In this document: one piece after another, positions 51,947 through 59,331 of the stretch
Layout of the letters: each line of letters starts with the position of its first letter
Numbering within the stretch: position 1 is the first letter of the stretch
NCBI GenBank assembly: GCA_050011155.1
Contig: JBEKJP010000065.1
Location: 9,068 to 73,067, forward strand
Source: Palsa-504 sp050011155
GTDB taxonomy: Bacteria > Actinomycetota > Actinomycetes > Streptosporangiales > Streptosporangiaceae
Length of the DNA stretch: 64,000 nt
Direction of reading: 5' to 3'
Position numbers and translations under genes: made by a program
Notes under the pieces: model-generated
What the model was told of the DNA's origin: nothing
Seen by the model: the letters and a program-made list of their open reading frames with translations, nothing else
Database searches by the model: none

Positions 51947-52525
51947 ATGAGGTTGTCGCCAATACTTCCGGTCGGTCTGGCCGTGGCGGCCGTGGCCATG
52001 AGCGCTTCCCAGGGCAATACCCTGGCCGAGCCTGACAAGCGCAGCAACCACGCGGTCGTCGCGTTTCCCCTCTTCGCTTTAAAAGCCAGCGACAGGCTTG
52101 TCGCCTCCAATAACCATTATTCGCATGAAAGTCATTCGTCGCATTCTTCTCATATCTCAGGTGGCGGCGGGCACAGTAATCACGTGTCGCACTCCTCGCA
52201 TTTCTCGTCTAGCCCGTCTTCGCCGGCGCCACAACCGATCCCGAGCACCACGACCCCAGTTCAGATAAGCGGATCATCGGCCCCTTCCCGATCCGGGGGG
52301 TCGCCTGCCGCGCCCGCGGGATCGGCTACCGCAGTTCCCGCCCCGTCGGGCTCCGCGCTGCTTTCGTCGGGGGGTGCTCCGAGCCCGGTCGGAAGCTTCA
52401 GTTCGGAGCCGACGGGAGACACCTCTGGCGGCGGTGATGCGGCTGCGGGAGTTCTCGGCGTGCTCGTGGTGACAGTTGGCGGAGTATCCTATTACGTATA
52501 TCGCCGTAACCGGCGGCAGGGATGA
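51947..52525 (+). CDS. hxsA: His-Xaa-Ser repeat precursor protein HxsA
   Basis: A 192-residue exported protein and presumed substrate of the two radical SAM enzymes downstream. A signal-like segment (PILPVGLAVAAVAMSASQG, residues 5-23) precedes the family region FPLFALKASDRLVASN. Residues 57-87 carry nine His-x-Ser/Asn triplets: HYS, HES, HSS, HSS and HIS, a Gly4 linker, then HSN, HVS, HSS and HFS. A 70-residue Ser/Pro/Gly linker follows, then a C-terminal helix AAAGVLGVLVVTVGGVSYYV (about 165-184) with an RRNRR stop, so the repeat should face outside on a membrane-anchored stalk. The His and Ser repeats are the likely modification site. Codon GC is lower here than in flanking genes, suggesting separate ancestry. 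Confidence 0.88.
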   Translation: MRLSPILPVGLAVAAVAMSASQGNTLAEPDKRSNHAVVAFPLFALKASDRLVASNNHYSHESHSSHSSHISGGGGHSNHVSHSSHFSSSPSSPAPQPIPSTTTPVQISGSSAPSRSGGSPAAPAGSATAVPAPSGSALLSSGGAPSPVGSFSSEPTGDTSGGGDAAAGVLGVLVVTVGGVSYYVYRRNRRQG

Positions 52526-52531
52526 GTTAAA

Positions 52532-52852
52532 ATGCCGCAAGACCCGGAAGCTGTAACAATAAGCTTTGACCGGAATACCACGGAACTCGACGCACTGCAG
52601 CGGGCCGCATATGCGGTTGCCGACCTGATGACCGTTGACATAAGGGCAGCTGCAGAAGATTACGTCTGCACGCTGTTCCCAATACGGGCGGGGCTCGACT
52701 CAGATGAGCTAAAACACCGGATCAGGGCCGAGATCATCGACCAGGGGTTGCGCCTGAGGATCGCGCGCGAGACGGAACCCATTCGCAACCTGATTTTCGC
52801 GCTGGCGTTCTCGCAGACCGGCCTCGCTGACGGCGGGGACGCGGAGGAATGA
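52532..52852 (+). CDS. hxsD: His-Xaa-Ser system protein HxsD
   Basis: A 106-residue acidic cytoplasmic protein. The segment EIIDQGLRLRIARETEPIRN then LIFALAFSQTGL fits the HxsD pattern (a D-x-x-LR core, an ET pair and a C-terminal LI-x-A-x-AF helix). HxsD occurs only beside HxsB and HxsC. Its role is unproven; given its size it may act like the leader-binding or adaptor proteins of other radical-SAM peptide systems. The ATG is six bases after the hxsA stop, with AGGGA nine bases before it. Its stop overlaps the hxsB start by four bases. Confidence 0.82.
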   Translation: MPQDPEAVTISFDRNTTELDALQRAAYAVADLMTVDIRAAAEDYVCTLFPIRAGLDSDELKHRIRAEIIDQGLRLRIARETEPIRNLIFALAFSQTGLADGGDAEE

Positions 52853-54306
52853 CCGACCTCAAGCTGCTGCGGAGTGCCACCGCGCTGCCCGCGTCGAGCT
52901 GGCAGCTGCTGCCGATGCGGTTTCACCGTTTCGACCCGGATTCGGTCCTGCTGACGAACCTCGTCGGCGAGCACGTTTTCGTATCGCCCGACCAGCTCCT
53001 CGCGGTCGTGGATGGCACCTGTGATGACCAGGAGCTTCTCGCCCGGCTCCGGGCCAGGCACCTCATCCAGCGGCCGGGAGACCGGCTGCCGGCCGAACTG
53101 CTCGCGATCAAGCTCCGGACCCGGCTGCGCCACCTGCCCGATTCGACGGGACTGCACATCTTCGTGCTCACCCTCCGGTGCGAGCACACCTGCCGATATT
53201 GCCAGGTGTCGCGGCAGTCGGCCGCCAAAAGCGAGTTCGATATGAGCCAGGAAACGGCCGGCCGGGCGCTGGCGCTGGCGTTCCGGTCTCCCTCGCCACA
53301 CCTCAAGCTCGAGTTCCAAGGCGGCGAGCCGCTGCTTAATTTTCCGCTGCTGAGATGGACAGTAGAGGAAGCTAAGCGCATTAACGAAGATCATGGCAAG
53401 GACCTGGCCTTCGTCATCGCCACCAACCTGGCCTTGCTGGATGACGATATCCTAGGTTTCTGCGCTAAGGAAGACGTCTATCTCTCGACCTCGCTCGACG
53501 GGCCCGCCGACTTGCATAACTTCAATCGCAGACGGCCTGGCCAGGACAGCTGGCAGAAGACCGTGGCGGGCATCAGGAAGGTTCAGGAACGCCTGGGCAC
53601 GGACCGGGTAAGCGCATTGATGACGACCACCGAGGCAAGTCTCGATCGTGCGCATGACATCATTGATACTTACGCGGAACTGGGCCTGCGGAACGTGTTC
53701 CTGCGGCCTATCTCGCCCTATGGTTTCGCGGTCCGGCCGCGCGGCGGTGCCGGGTATGACGTCGATCGGTGGCTGAGATTCTATGAGACGGGCCTTGACT
53801 ACATCATCGACCTGAACCGGAACGGCCTGCCCATGGCCGAAAGCTACGCCTCGATAGTAGCCAGGAAGATGTTCAGCAACGAAGATCCGGGCTACGTCGA
53901 CCTCATGTCACCCGCCGGGATGGGGCTGGGCGCGCTGGTCTACAACTACGACGGCGACGTCTACGCATCCGATGAAGGCCGCATGCTGGCCGAGATGCAT
54001 GACGATACCTTCCGCCTCGGCCATGTCGAGACCAGCTCGTACGAAGAAATCATGCTGAGCGAGAAACTGCTGCAGCCGGTACAGGAATCCTTCACTCTCA
54101 GCGCCCCGATGTGCAATAGCTGCGCGTTCGAGCCGTATTGCGGTGCGGACCCCGTATTTCACCACGCTACCGCCGGGGACTTTCTGGGGCACAAGGCTAC
54201 CTCCGCCTTCTGCCGTCGCAATATGGGGGTGTTCAAGGTGCTGCTCCGGCGGGCGCGTGACGACGAGTTCGCCCGGGACCTCCTCTGGCGGTGGGCGCAA
54301 CGATGA
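52849..54306 (+). CDS. hxsB: His-Xaa-Ser system radical SAM maturase HxsB
   Basis: A 485-residue radical SAM enzyme. The [4Fe-4S]-SAM motif is Cys111-x3-Cys115-x2-Cys118 (TLRCEHTCRYCQVSRQS). The fold continues with LEFQGGEPLLNFPLLRW (the GGEP SAM-binding loop), VIATNLALLDDDIL and STSLDGPADLHNFNRR, as in anSME-like peptide maturases. The C-terminal SPASM-type cluster region has CNSCAFEPYCGADPV (Cys422, 425, 431) and a final Cys near 455, binding auxiliary iron-sulfur clusters. Residues 1-95 precede the core and may hold the substrate or HxsD. The ATG overlaps the hxsD stop (ATGA) and has GGAGGA upstream; hxsC overlaps its stop, so the operon is fully coupled. Confidence 0.92.
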   Translation: MTDLKLLRSATALPASSWQLLPMRFHRFDPDSVLLTNLVGEHVFVSPDQLLAVVDGTCDDQELLARLRARHLIQRPGDRLPAELLAIKLRTRLRHLPDSTGLHIFVLTLRCEHTCRYCQVSRQSAAKSEFDMSQETAGRALALAFRSPSPHLKLEFQGGEPLLNFPLLRWTVEEAKRINEDHGKDLAFVIATNLALLDDDILGFCAKEDVYLSTSLDGPADLHNFNRRRPGQDSWQKTVAGIRKVQERLGTDRVSALMTTTEASLDRAHDIIDTYAELGLRNVFLRPISPYGFAVRPRGGAGYDVDRWLRFYETGLDYIIDLNRNGLPMAESYASIVARKMFSNEDPGYVDLMSPAGMGLGALVYNYDGDVYASDEGRMLAEMHDDTFRLGHVETSSYEEIMLSEKLLQPVQESFTLSAPMCNSCAFEPYCGADPVFHHATAGDFLGHKATSAFCRRNMGVFKVLLRRARDDEFARDLLWRWAQR

Positions 54307-55433
54307 TCAGGCTTTCCGGGCGGTGCACTCCGGTGGGGCTGGACGGCACGCTGCACCCCAACGTCTGGCGGGTCGACCGAGGCGGCGACGGTGGCGGCCT
54401 GACCTGCGTAACGGCCGACAGCGATCGCGACAGGCTCTTCCTGAGCCATGATCAGCCGGTGCCCGCCCCTCCCGGCATAAAGCTGGGGCGCGAGCTGGCT
54501 CACGTCGCCGAGGGCGACGTTATCTACATCTCGCCGGACGGCTCACGCGTGAGCGTGCTCTGGAAGAACACCGCCGTGCACAACAGCCTCCTGCTGACCG
54601 AGCAATGCGACAACTACTGCCTGATGTGCTCCCAGCCGCCGAAGACCCGCGATGACGCCTGGCTGTTCGACCGGGCCAAGCAGGTCGTGAGCCTGCTCCC
54701 GCCCGCCGCGCGCAGCCTCGGGCTTACCGGCGGCGAGCCCACCTTGCACGCCGACCACCTCCTGGACCTGCTCGAGCACTGCCGGGACACGGCTCCCTGG
54801 CTTCAGCTGCACCTGTTGTCGAACGGCCGGCGTTTCGCCGATATCGGCTTCAGCCAGCGCTACGCGGCCGTCGGCCTCCGCGACCTCATGGTGGGACTTC
54901 CCGTCTACGCGCCCGAGCCCGGCTTGCACGACTTCATCGTGCAAGCCGACGGCGCGTTCGAGGAGACGGTTCACGGGATCCTCAACCTGGCCACCTTGGA
55001 CCAGCACATCGAAGTCCGGGTCGTGATCCAGCGGCACACGGTTCCCGTGCTGCCCGAGCTGGCCGTCTTCATCGCCCGCAACCTGCCCTTCGTAGACCAG
55101 GTGGCCCTGATGGGGCTGGAAATGACCGGCCTGGCCCGGCCGAACGCGGCTGAGGTCTGGATCGACCCGGCCGACTACCAAGCCGAGCTCGCCGAGGCCA
55201 CCTTCACCCTCGCGGCGGCCGGCATCGTCACGAAGATCTTCAATCATCAGCTGTGCGTGCTCGACGAGCGGCTCTGGCCTTTCGCGGTCCGCTCCATCAG
55301 CGACTGGAAGAACGACTACCTGGATATCTGTGCGCGCTGCTCGGTCCGTGACGCCTGCGGCGGCGTCTTCGCGACGAGCGGAAACCGCCTGAGCGCGGCC
55401 CTGAAGCCCGTCGTCGATGCGTGTCCTCGCTGA
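54303..55433 (+). CDS. hxsC: His-Xaa-Ser system radical SAM maturase HxsC
   Basis: A 376-residue second radical SAM enzyme. The cluster motif is Cys102-x3-Cys106-x2-Cys109 in LTEQCDNYCLMCSQPPK, followed by LGLTGGEPTLHADHLLDLL and HLLSNGRRFADIGF. The C-terminus has further cysteines, CARCSVRDACGGVF (Cys343, 346, 352), and one near the end (Cys374), probably binding another cluster. The N-terminal 90 residues form a domain specific to HxsC. HxsB and HxsC always occur together, so both should act on HxsA, perhaps in successive steps or as a complex. The ATG overlaps the hxsB stop (ATGA). The stop abuts the stop of a convergent membrane-protein gene with no terminator between. Confidence 0.9.
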   Translation: MIRLSGRCTPVGLDGTLHPNVWRVDRGGDGGGLTCVTADSDRDRLFLSHDQPVPAPPGIKLGRELAHVAEGDVIYISPDGSRVSVLWKNTAVHNSLLLTEQCDNYCLMCSQPPKTRDDAWLFDRAKQVVSLLPPAARSLGLTGGEPTLHADHLLDLLEHCRDTAPWLQLHLLSNGRRFADIGFSQRYAAVGLRDLMVGLPVYAPEPGLHDFIVQADGAFEETVHGILNLATLDQHIEVRVVIQRHTVPVLPELAVFIARNLPFVDQVALMGLEMTGLARPNAAEVWIDPADYQAELAEATFTLAAAGIVTKIFNHQLCVLDERLWPFAVRSISDWKNDYLDICARCSVRDACGGVFATSGNRLSAALKPVVDACPR

Positions 55434-55748
55434 TCACGCCGCCGCGGAGCTAGCGATGGTGAGGTACCAGTAGCCGCCCGCGAGGTTCCCCGCCGCGGGC
55501 ACCAGGAACCACCCTGACAACCGGTGCATTTTGCGCCGCTCCTGGTCGGTTTCGGCGCTACGGGCGAGCGAGAGCAGCACGAGGCCGATGCCGAGCTGGA
55601 AGCCGCCCGCGGCGACCCGCGTGGCCCCGCTGACGCGGAGGTGGCGGTACTCCCATGGGCTGATCAGGCGGTGCAGGCCGGATCGCGGGGGAGATAGCCA
55701 CCACTCGCGCAGGCCTCTGGCAGGGATGTTGTCGTTGGGTGCGTTCAT
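55434..55748 (-). CDS. Small membrane protein of unknown function
   Basis: A 104-residue protein with two hydrophobic helices (AAGGFQLGIGLVLLSLA, about 46-62, and FLVPAAGNLAGGYWYLTIA, about 81-99) joined by a charged loop rich in Arg/Glu. The N-terminal 30 residues are basic and contain Trp. GGGG precedes the ATG. The stop codon touches that of hxsC on the other strand. Its promoter region is dominated by the 28-bp palindrome at 55790-55817, shared with the divergent NAD(P)-binding gene. It resembles small actinobacterial membrane proteins with no known function. Confidence 0.6.
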   Translation of the reverse strand: MNAPNDNIPARGLREWWLSPPRSGLHRLISPWEYRHLRVSGATRVAAGGFQLGIGLVLLSLARSAETDQERRKMHRLSGWFLVPAAGNLAGGYWYLTIASSAAA

Positions 55749-55789
55749 CGGTTGCCCCCTGTGAACTGCGGTGCCGGTCAGCTGAACGG

Positions 55790-55817
55790 CTCATTAATAT
55801 GATATCATATTAATGAG
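55790..55817. promoter_or_regulatory. 28-bp perfect palindrome, probable operator
   Basis: CTCATTAATATGAT (55790-55803) is followed directly by its exact reverse complement (55804-55817). It is the most AT-rich spot nearby and lies between two divergent genes. Length and symmetry fit a dimeric repressor of TetR, MarR or PadR type. No regulator gene is adjacent. Confidence 0.75.
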
Positions 55818-55893
55818 TCACATAACAGGCGCGCCGCCCGTCATGGCGATGTGGGGTTACCGGTCTGAGGACACGAAACGAGGAAACGCTGCT

Positions 55894-56637
55894 ATGAAGC
55901 TGACGATCTTCGCGGCGACGGGCGGCATCGGCCGGCAGCTGCTCGAGCAGGCCGTCACCGCGGGTCACGACGTGACCGCGGTAGCCAGGAACCCGCAGAA
56001 CCTGCCCGCGACGCCGGCCCGCGTCGTGGCGGCCGACCTGGCCGCGGCGGACGTGGCGGCGCTCCAGTCCGCGGTCGGGGGAGCGGACGCGGTCCTGTCC
56101 GCGCTGGGTGCCAGGACCAAGGCCGACACCGGCGTCGCCGCGCGGGGCACCAAGGCCATCGCCGAGGCCATGCGAGCCTCCGGCGTCCGCCGCGTCATCG
56201 TGGTGAGCGCGGCCCCCATCGGCACCGTCCCCTCGCCGGACCGCCCGCACCCGCCCCGGCACGACCCGGGCGACGGCTTCTTCGTCCGGTACCTGGCCGG
56301 CCCCATCGTCAAGCGAGCGCTGCGCGCGCACTACGCCGACCTGGCCGAGATGGAGGGCGTCCTGCGCGACAGCGACCTGGACTGGACCGTCGTCCGCCCG
56401 CCCCGCCTCACCAGCAAGCCCGCGACCGGCCGGTACCGGACGGCCTACGGCCAGAACGTCCGCGGCGGCATGTCCGTCTCCCGGGCCGACGTCGCCCATT
56501 ACATGCTCCGCGCCCTAGACCAGCCAGAAACCTACCGCCAGACCGTCGGCATCGCTAATTCGACCGCGCGGTTACCAGAGGTCTTCTCGGCCGAGGAGGT
56601 CTGCGAGACCGCTGAGTTGCTTGCAAACAACTTGTAG
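55894..56637 (+). CDS. NAD(P)-binding (NmrA/SDR-like) protein
   Basis: A 247-residue atypical SDR of the NAD(P)H-binding NmrA-like class. MKLTIFAATGGIGRQLLEQA supplies the GxxGxxG-type loop, VTAVARNPQNL the adenosine/phosphate-binding Arg, and DADAVLSALGARTK, VIVVSAAPIG and WTVVRPPRLT the later core strands. Members act as flavin/biliverdin-type reductases or as redox-sensing proteins without a catalytic Tyr. ATG 55894 follows GAGGAAA; an in-frame start at 55813 lies inside the palindrome and is rejected. The last roughly 25 residues, after RQTVGIAN, look unlike the family and may come from a fused or frame-drifted end. Confidence 0.82.
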   Translation: MKLTIFAATGGIGRQLLEQAVTAGHDVTAVARNPQNLPATPARVVAADLAAADVAALQSAVGGADAVLSALGARTKADTGVAARGTKAIAEAMRASGVRRVIVVSAAPIGTVPSPDRPHPPRHDPGDGFFVRYLAGPIVKRALRAHYADLAEMEGVLRDSDLDWTVVRPPRLTSKPATGRYRTAYGQNVRGGMSVSRADVAHYMLRALDQPETYRQTVGIANSTARLPEVFSAEEVCETAELLANNL

Positions 56638-56646
56638 TACAAGTTG
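56628..56646. repeat. Inverted repeat at the end of the NmrA-like gene
   Basis: CAACTTGT-AGT-ACAAGTTG is a perfect 8-bp inverted repeat with a three-base centre, overlapping the stop codon. It lacks a T run and is more like a protein-binding site than a terminator. It opens the AT-rich, gene-free stretch 56638-57010. Confidence 0.7.
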
Positions 56647-56744
56647 CTGGCGGGGTTCCCCGGCCGGGCACTCCTAGCCGGAAAATTTTCTACAAGCGGC
56701 GCTCTACATGACCCATTACGAATCAGCGTAATTGCTCCGGTGGC

Positions 56745-56776
56745 CCGATGTGCCCGGTACCCGATGTGCCCGGTAC
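56745..56776. repeat. Tandem 16-bp duplication
   Basis: CCGATGTGCCCGGTAC occurs twice back to back (56745-56760 and 56761-56776) in the gap before the ATPase gene. No reading frame with motifs crosses it. It may be a slippage product or a pair of binding sites. Confidence 0.85.
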
Positions 56777-56918
56777 CCCCTTCAACTCGGTCTGCGAAGG
56801 CTCGGAGCGCCCTCACGAGGGCGCATGTGTCCCGGATGCGCCTCTGGCAGTTTAGAACGCCCCGTCAGGTGCAGATCAGGGCGTCGTACCGGCGTTTTAG
56901 CCTACAAAGAGTTAGTAG

Positions 56919-56933
56919 TACAAACAGTTTGTA
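56919..56933. repeat. Short palindrome upstream of the ATPase gene
   Basis: TACAAAC-A-GTTTGTA is a perfect 7-bp inverted repeat around one base, about 80 bases before the ATPase start. Its half-site resembles the ACAAGTTG arm at 56639-56646 (shared ACAA/TTGT ends), so both could be read by related proteins. Confidence 0.6.
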
Positions 56934-56973
56934 GTTCCTCGCGGGGGCCTCAGCCAGGTTTGTGACAGCAGAT

Positions 56974-57011
56974 TTGCAAAACTATACTTTTCAAAACTAT
57001 AGTTTTGAAAA
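56974..57011 (+). promoter_or_regulatory. Leaderless promoter inside a 24-bp palindrome
   Basis: TTGCAA (56974-56979), an 18-base spacer and TATAGT (56998-57003) form a promoter whose -10 is seven bases before ATG 57011. A perfect 24-bp palindrome (56988-57011, core CAAAACTATAGTTTTG) covers the -10 box and reaches the A of the start codon. CAAAACTATA also occurs 15 bases earlier (56977-56986). A protein bound here would block transcription completely. Confidence 0.7.
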
Positions 57012-58486
57012 TGAGCGAACCTCAGGCCAAGAGGAGCGTACTCCTGAAACCTGACCGGGTGTTCGGCCGGGACCGGGAGTGGAACGGCCTTGCCTCCTTC
57101 GCGGCGAACCCGGTTGGCGGCACGCTTCTCGGCGTGGTCAGCGGTCGGCGTCGGCAGGGAAAGAGCTTCCTGCTCGAGGCGCTCACCTCCGTTACCGGAG
57201 GACTGTACTTCCCGGCTCTGGAGGAGACCGCGGCGGTGAGCCTGCGAGCCTTCAGCAGTGCCCTGGTGCGACAAGGCGTACCAGTCAGTCGGCCGCTTCA
57301 GGATTGGGGCGACGCGTTTGCGCTGCTCTTCGGCGCACTGCGGGATCAGCCGCGGACGGTAGTCATCGACGAGTTCCCGTTCCTGGTCAAGTCGAGTCCG
57401 TCGCTGCCCTCGATCATCCAGCGGGAACTCGGCCCAGGGGGCTCTGGGCAAGCCAGCTCGGCCAGGCTGCTGCTGTGCGGTTCGGCCATGTCAGTCATGG
57501 GCGGTCTGCTGGCCGGGCAGGCTCCGCTGCGCGGACGGGCCAGCCTCGAGTTGCTGATCCGACCGTTCGAGTACACCGATGCGGCACGTTTTTGGGGCGC
57601 CGATGACCCGAGGCTCGCGCTGCTACTTCACGCGGTGGTGGGCGGGACTCCCGCCTACCGGCGCGAGTTCGTGGCTTTCGACGCTCCGTCCGGCCTGGCG
57701 GATTTCGATGACTGGGTGACCCGGACCGTACTCAACCCGCAAAGCCCGCTGTTTCGCGAAGCGCGCTACCTGCTGGCCGAGGAGACCGAAATCCGTGATC
57801 CGGCTGTCTATCATTCCGTTCTCGGCGCCATCGCCTCCGGGAACCACACCAACGGCGGCATCGCCAGTTTCGTCGGGCGGAAGTCGGCGGAAATCACTCA
57901 TCCGCTCAACGTCCTCGAGGATTGCGCGCTCATCGCCAGGGAACCGGACTTGTTGCGCCCCGGCAGGTCCACCTACCGGGTCACCGAACCGCTGATCACC
58001 TTCTACGAGGCGATCATGCGACCCGACTGGTTCCGACTGGAGTCGGGGTACGCCGAGGCCGTCTGGCGGGACCAGAGAGCCGGCTTCCTCAGCCGTGTCG
58101 TGGGGCCGCACTTCGAGACCCTTTGCCGCAACTTCGCCCTTCGCGCGGGCTCCGCTCTCTTCGGGACACCGCCTGGTGAGGTCGGATCCGGTGTCGTGAA
58201 CGATTCTGGCCACCGAACCCAGATCCAGATCGACGTCACGGTCCTCGCGCCGCAGGAACCAGGACGCAAACGGCGCATCCTTTCCCTGGGTGAAGCCAAA
58301 TGGGGCGAGGTCATGGGTGGACACCATGTCGAACGGCTAGCCAGGGCCCGCGACCTGCTGTCCACCAGCTATGACACCAGCGACTGCATCCTCGCCTGTT
58401 ACTCCGCGGCCGGATTCCACGACGACTTGCGGGCGACCCATGACCCCCAGCTTGCCCTAGTAACACTGAACGACCTCTACGCATAG
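57011..58486 (+). CDS. DUF234-type AAA ATPase
   Basis: A 491-residue ATPase of the archaeal/bacterial ATP-binding family with a C-terminal DUF234-type nuclease-like domain. A GRDREW-like start (RVFGRDREWNGL) leads to Walker A GVVSGRRRQGKSFLLEAL (about 42-59), Walker B RTVVIDEFPFLV (about 114-125) and the sensor LLLCGSAMSVMGGLLAG. A winged-helix segment lies near 275-320 (SVLGAIASGNHTNGGIASFV). The last 150 residues include HFETLCRNFA, IDVTVLAP and LSLGEAKWGE, an E-x-K-like restriction-fold pattern. The ATG is leaderless, behind a palindromic promoter. These genes are mobile and of uncertain function; a DNA-related or defence role is plausible. Confidence 0.85.
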   Translation: MSEPQAKRSVLLKPDRVFGRDREWNGLASFAANPVGGTLLGVVSGRRRQGKSFLLEALTSVTGGLYFPALEETAAVSLRAFSSALVRQGVPVSRPLQDWGDAFALLFGALRDQPRTVVIDEFPFLVKSSPSLPSIIQRELGPGGSGQASSARLLLCGSAMSVMGGLLAGQAPLRGRASLELLIRPFEYTDAARFWGADDPRLALLLHAVVGGTPAYRREFVAFDAPSGLADFDDWVTRTVLNPQSPLFREARYLLAEETEIRDPAVYHSVLGAIASGNHTNGGIASFVGRKSAEITHPLNVLEDCALIAREPDLLRPGRSTYRVTEPLITFYEAIMRPDWFRLESGYAEAVWRDQRAGFLSRVVGPHFETLCRNFALRAGSALFGTPPGEVGSGVVNDSGHRTQIQIDVTVLAPQEPGRKRRILSLGEAKWGEVMGGHHVERLARARDLLSTSYDTSDCILACYSAAGFHDDLRATHDPQLALVTLNDLYA

Positions 58487-58516
58487 GCGTTCCGTGGCGC
58501 CGGCGGCAGCTCGGTA

Positions 58517-58536
58517 AATGGCAACGTATTGCCATT
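58517..58536. repeat. 8-bp inverted repeat after the ATPase gene
   Basis: AATGGCAA-CGTA-TTGCCATT is a perfect 8-bp inverted repeat 31 bases after the ATPase stop. It is followed by T-rich DNA (CGTTTATTCATTT), so it may act as a weak intrinsic terminator, or as an operator for the next gene about 80 bases on. Confidence 0.6.
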
Positions 58537-58614
58537 CGTTTATTCATTTGCCGGGCTCGGCTGCCGCTGTCATGCTTATCGCGATGAAAAGTTCAACAGG
58601 GAGGAGGGAACTAA

Positions 58615-59082
58615 ATGAAACTAGCCGAGGCCCTCGCATTGCGCGCCGAGGCCGCTCGCCGGATTGAGCAGCTGCGCGGCCGGATCGTCGACAACGCGCG
58701 TTACCAGGAGGGCGAGGAACCGGCTGAGGACGCGGCGCGCCTGCTGGCGCGGAGCAGCCAGTCGTGCGCCGAGCTGGAGTCGCTGATCAGGCAGATCAAC
58801 CGGACCAATGCGTCGTCCCAGCTGGGTGCCGGGACTATCACGGACGCCATCGCCCGCCGGGACGTGCTGAAGCTGCGGCACGGCATCATCACGGCCGCTG
58901 CGGACGCCGCCGCCGGACGGCAGCGCGGCTGGAATCGGCAGCTGCGCACGGAACTGACGTTCGTCTCCGCCCTGCCGGTGGCGGAATTGCGCGCGCAAGC
59001 CGATGATGTGGCCCGGCAGCTACGCGAGCTGGATACCGAAATTCAGCGCGCTAACTGGCAGGTCGATCTGCTGGCCGAATAG
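58615..59082 (+). CDS. DIP1984-family protein
   Basis: A 155-residue, mainly helical protein of the DIP1984 (septicolysin-like) family. It starts MKLAEALALRAEAARRIEQL, then NARYQEGEEPAEDAARLL, SLIRQINRTNASS and RDVLKLRHGIITAA, ending ELDTEIQRANWQVDLLAE. It probably forms coiled-coil oligomers; no enzyme motif is present and the function is unknown. GGGAGGAGGGAA lies directly upstream of the ATG and is a strong ribosome binding site. It is monocistronic, and the 250 bases after it hold no gene. Confidence 0.88.
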   Translation: MKLAEALALRAEAARRIEQLRGRIVDNARYQEGEEPAEDAARLLARSSQSCAELESLIRQINRTNASSQLGAGTITDAIARRDVLKLRHGIITAAADAAAGRQRGWNRQLRTELTFVSALPVAELRAQADDVARQLRELDTEIQRANWQVDLLAE

Positions 59083-59331
59083 GTAAAGGGCAGGAGCAGG
59101 TAACCATTCGAGAGGCGAGCGCAGCTTAACCCGGCTGATACCGGATTACCCTCAGAAGGTAAGCGCGAAGGGCAGCAATCACGCACCGTGCAGCCCAGCA
59201 TGCCGCACACGTGACAGCGCATCGCGAACAGGTCACCACCACGTGCTGATCTCGGATGGTGAGGGCGGGGAAGGGGATTCCTGTCACGGTCGGCTAGCCG
59301 GCCAGCGGAGGTCGCCCGGGCGCGGACGCGG

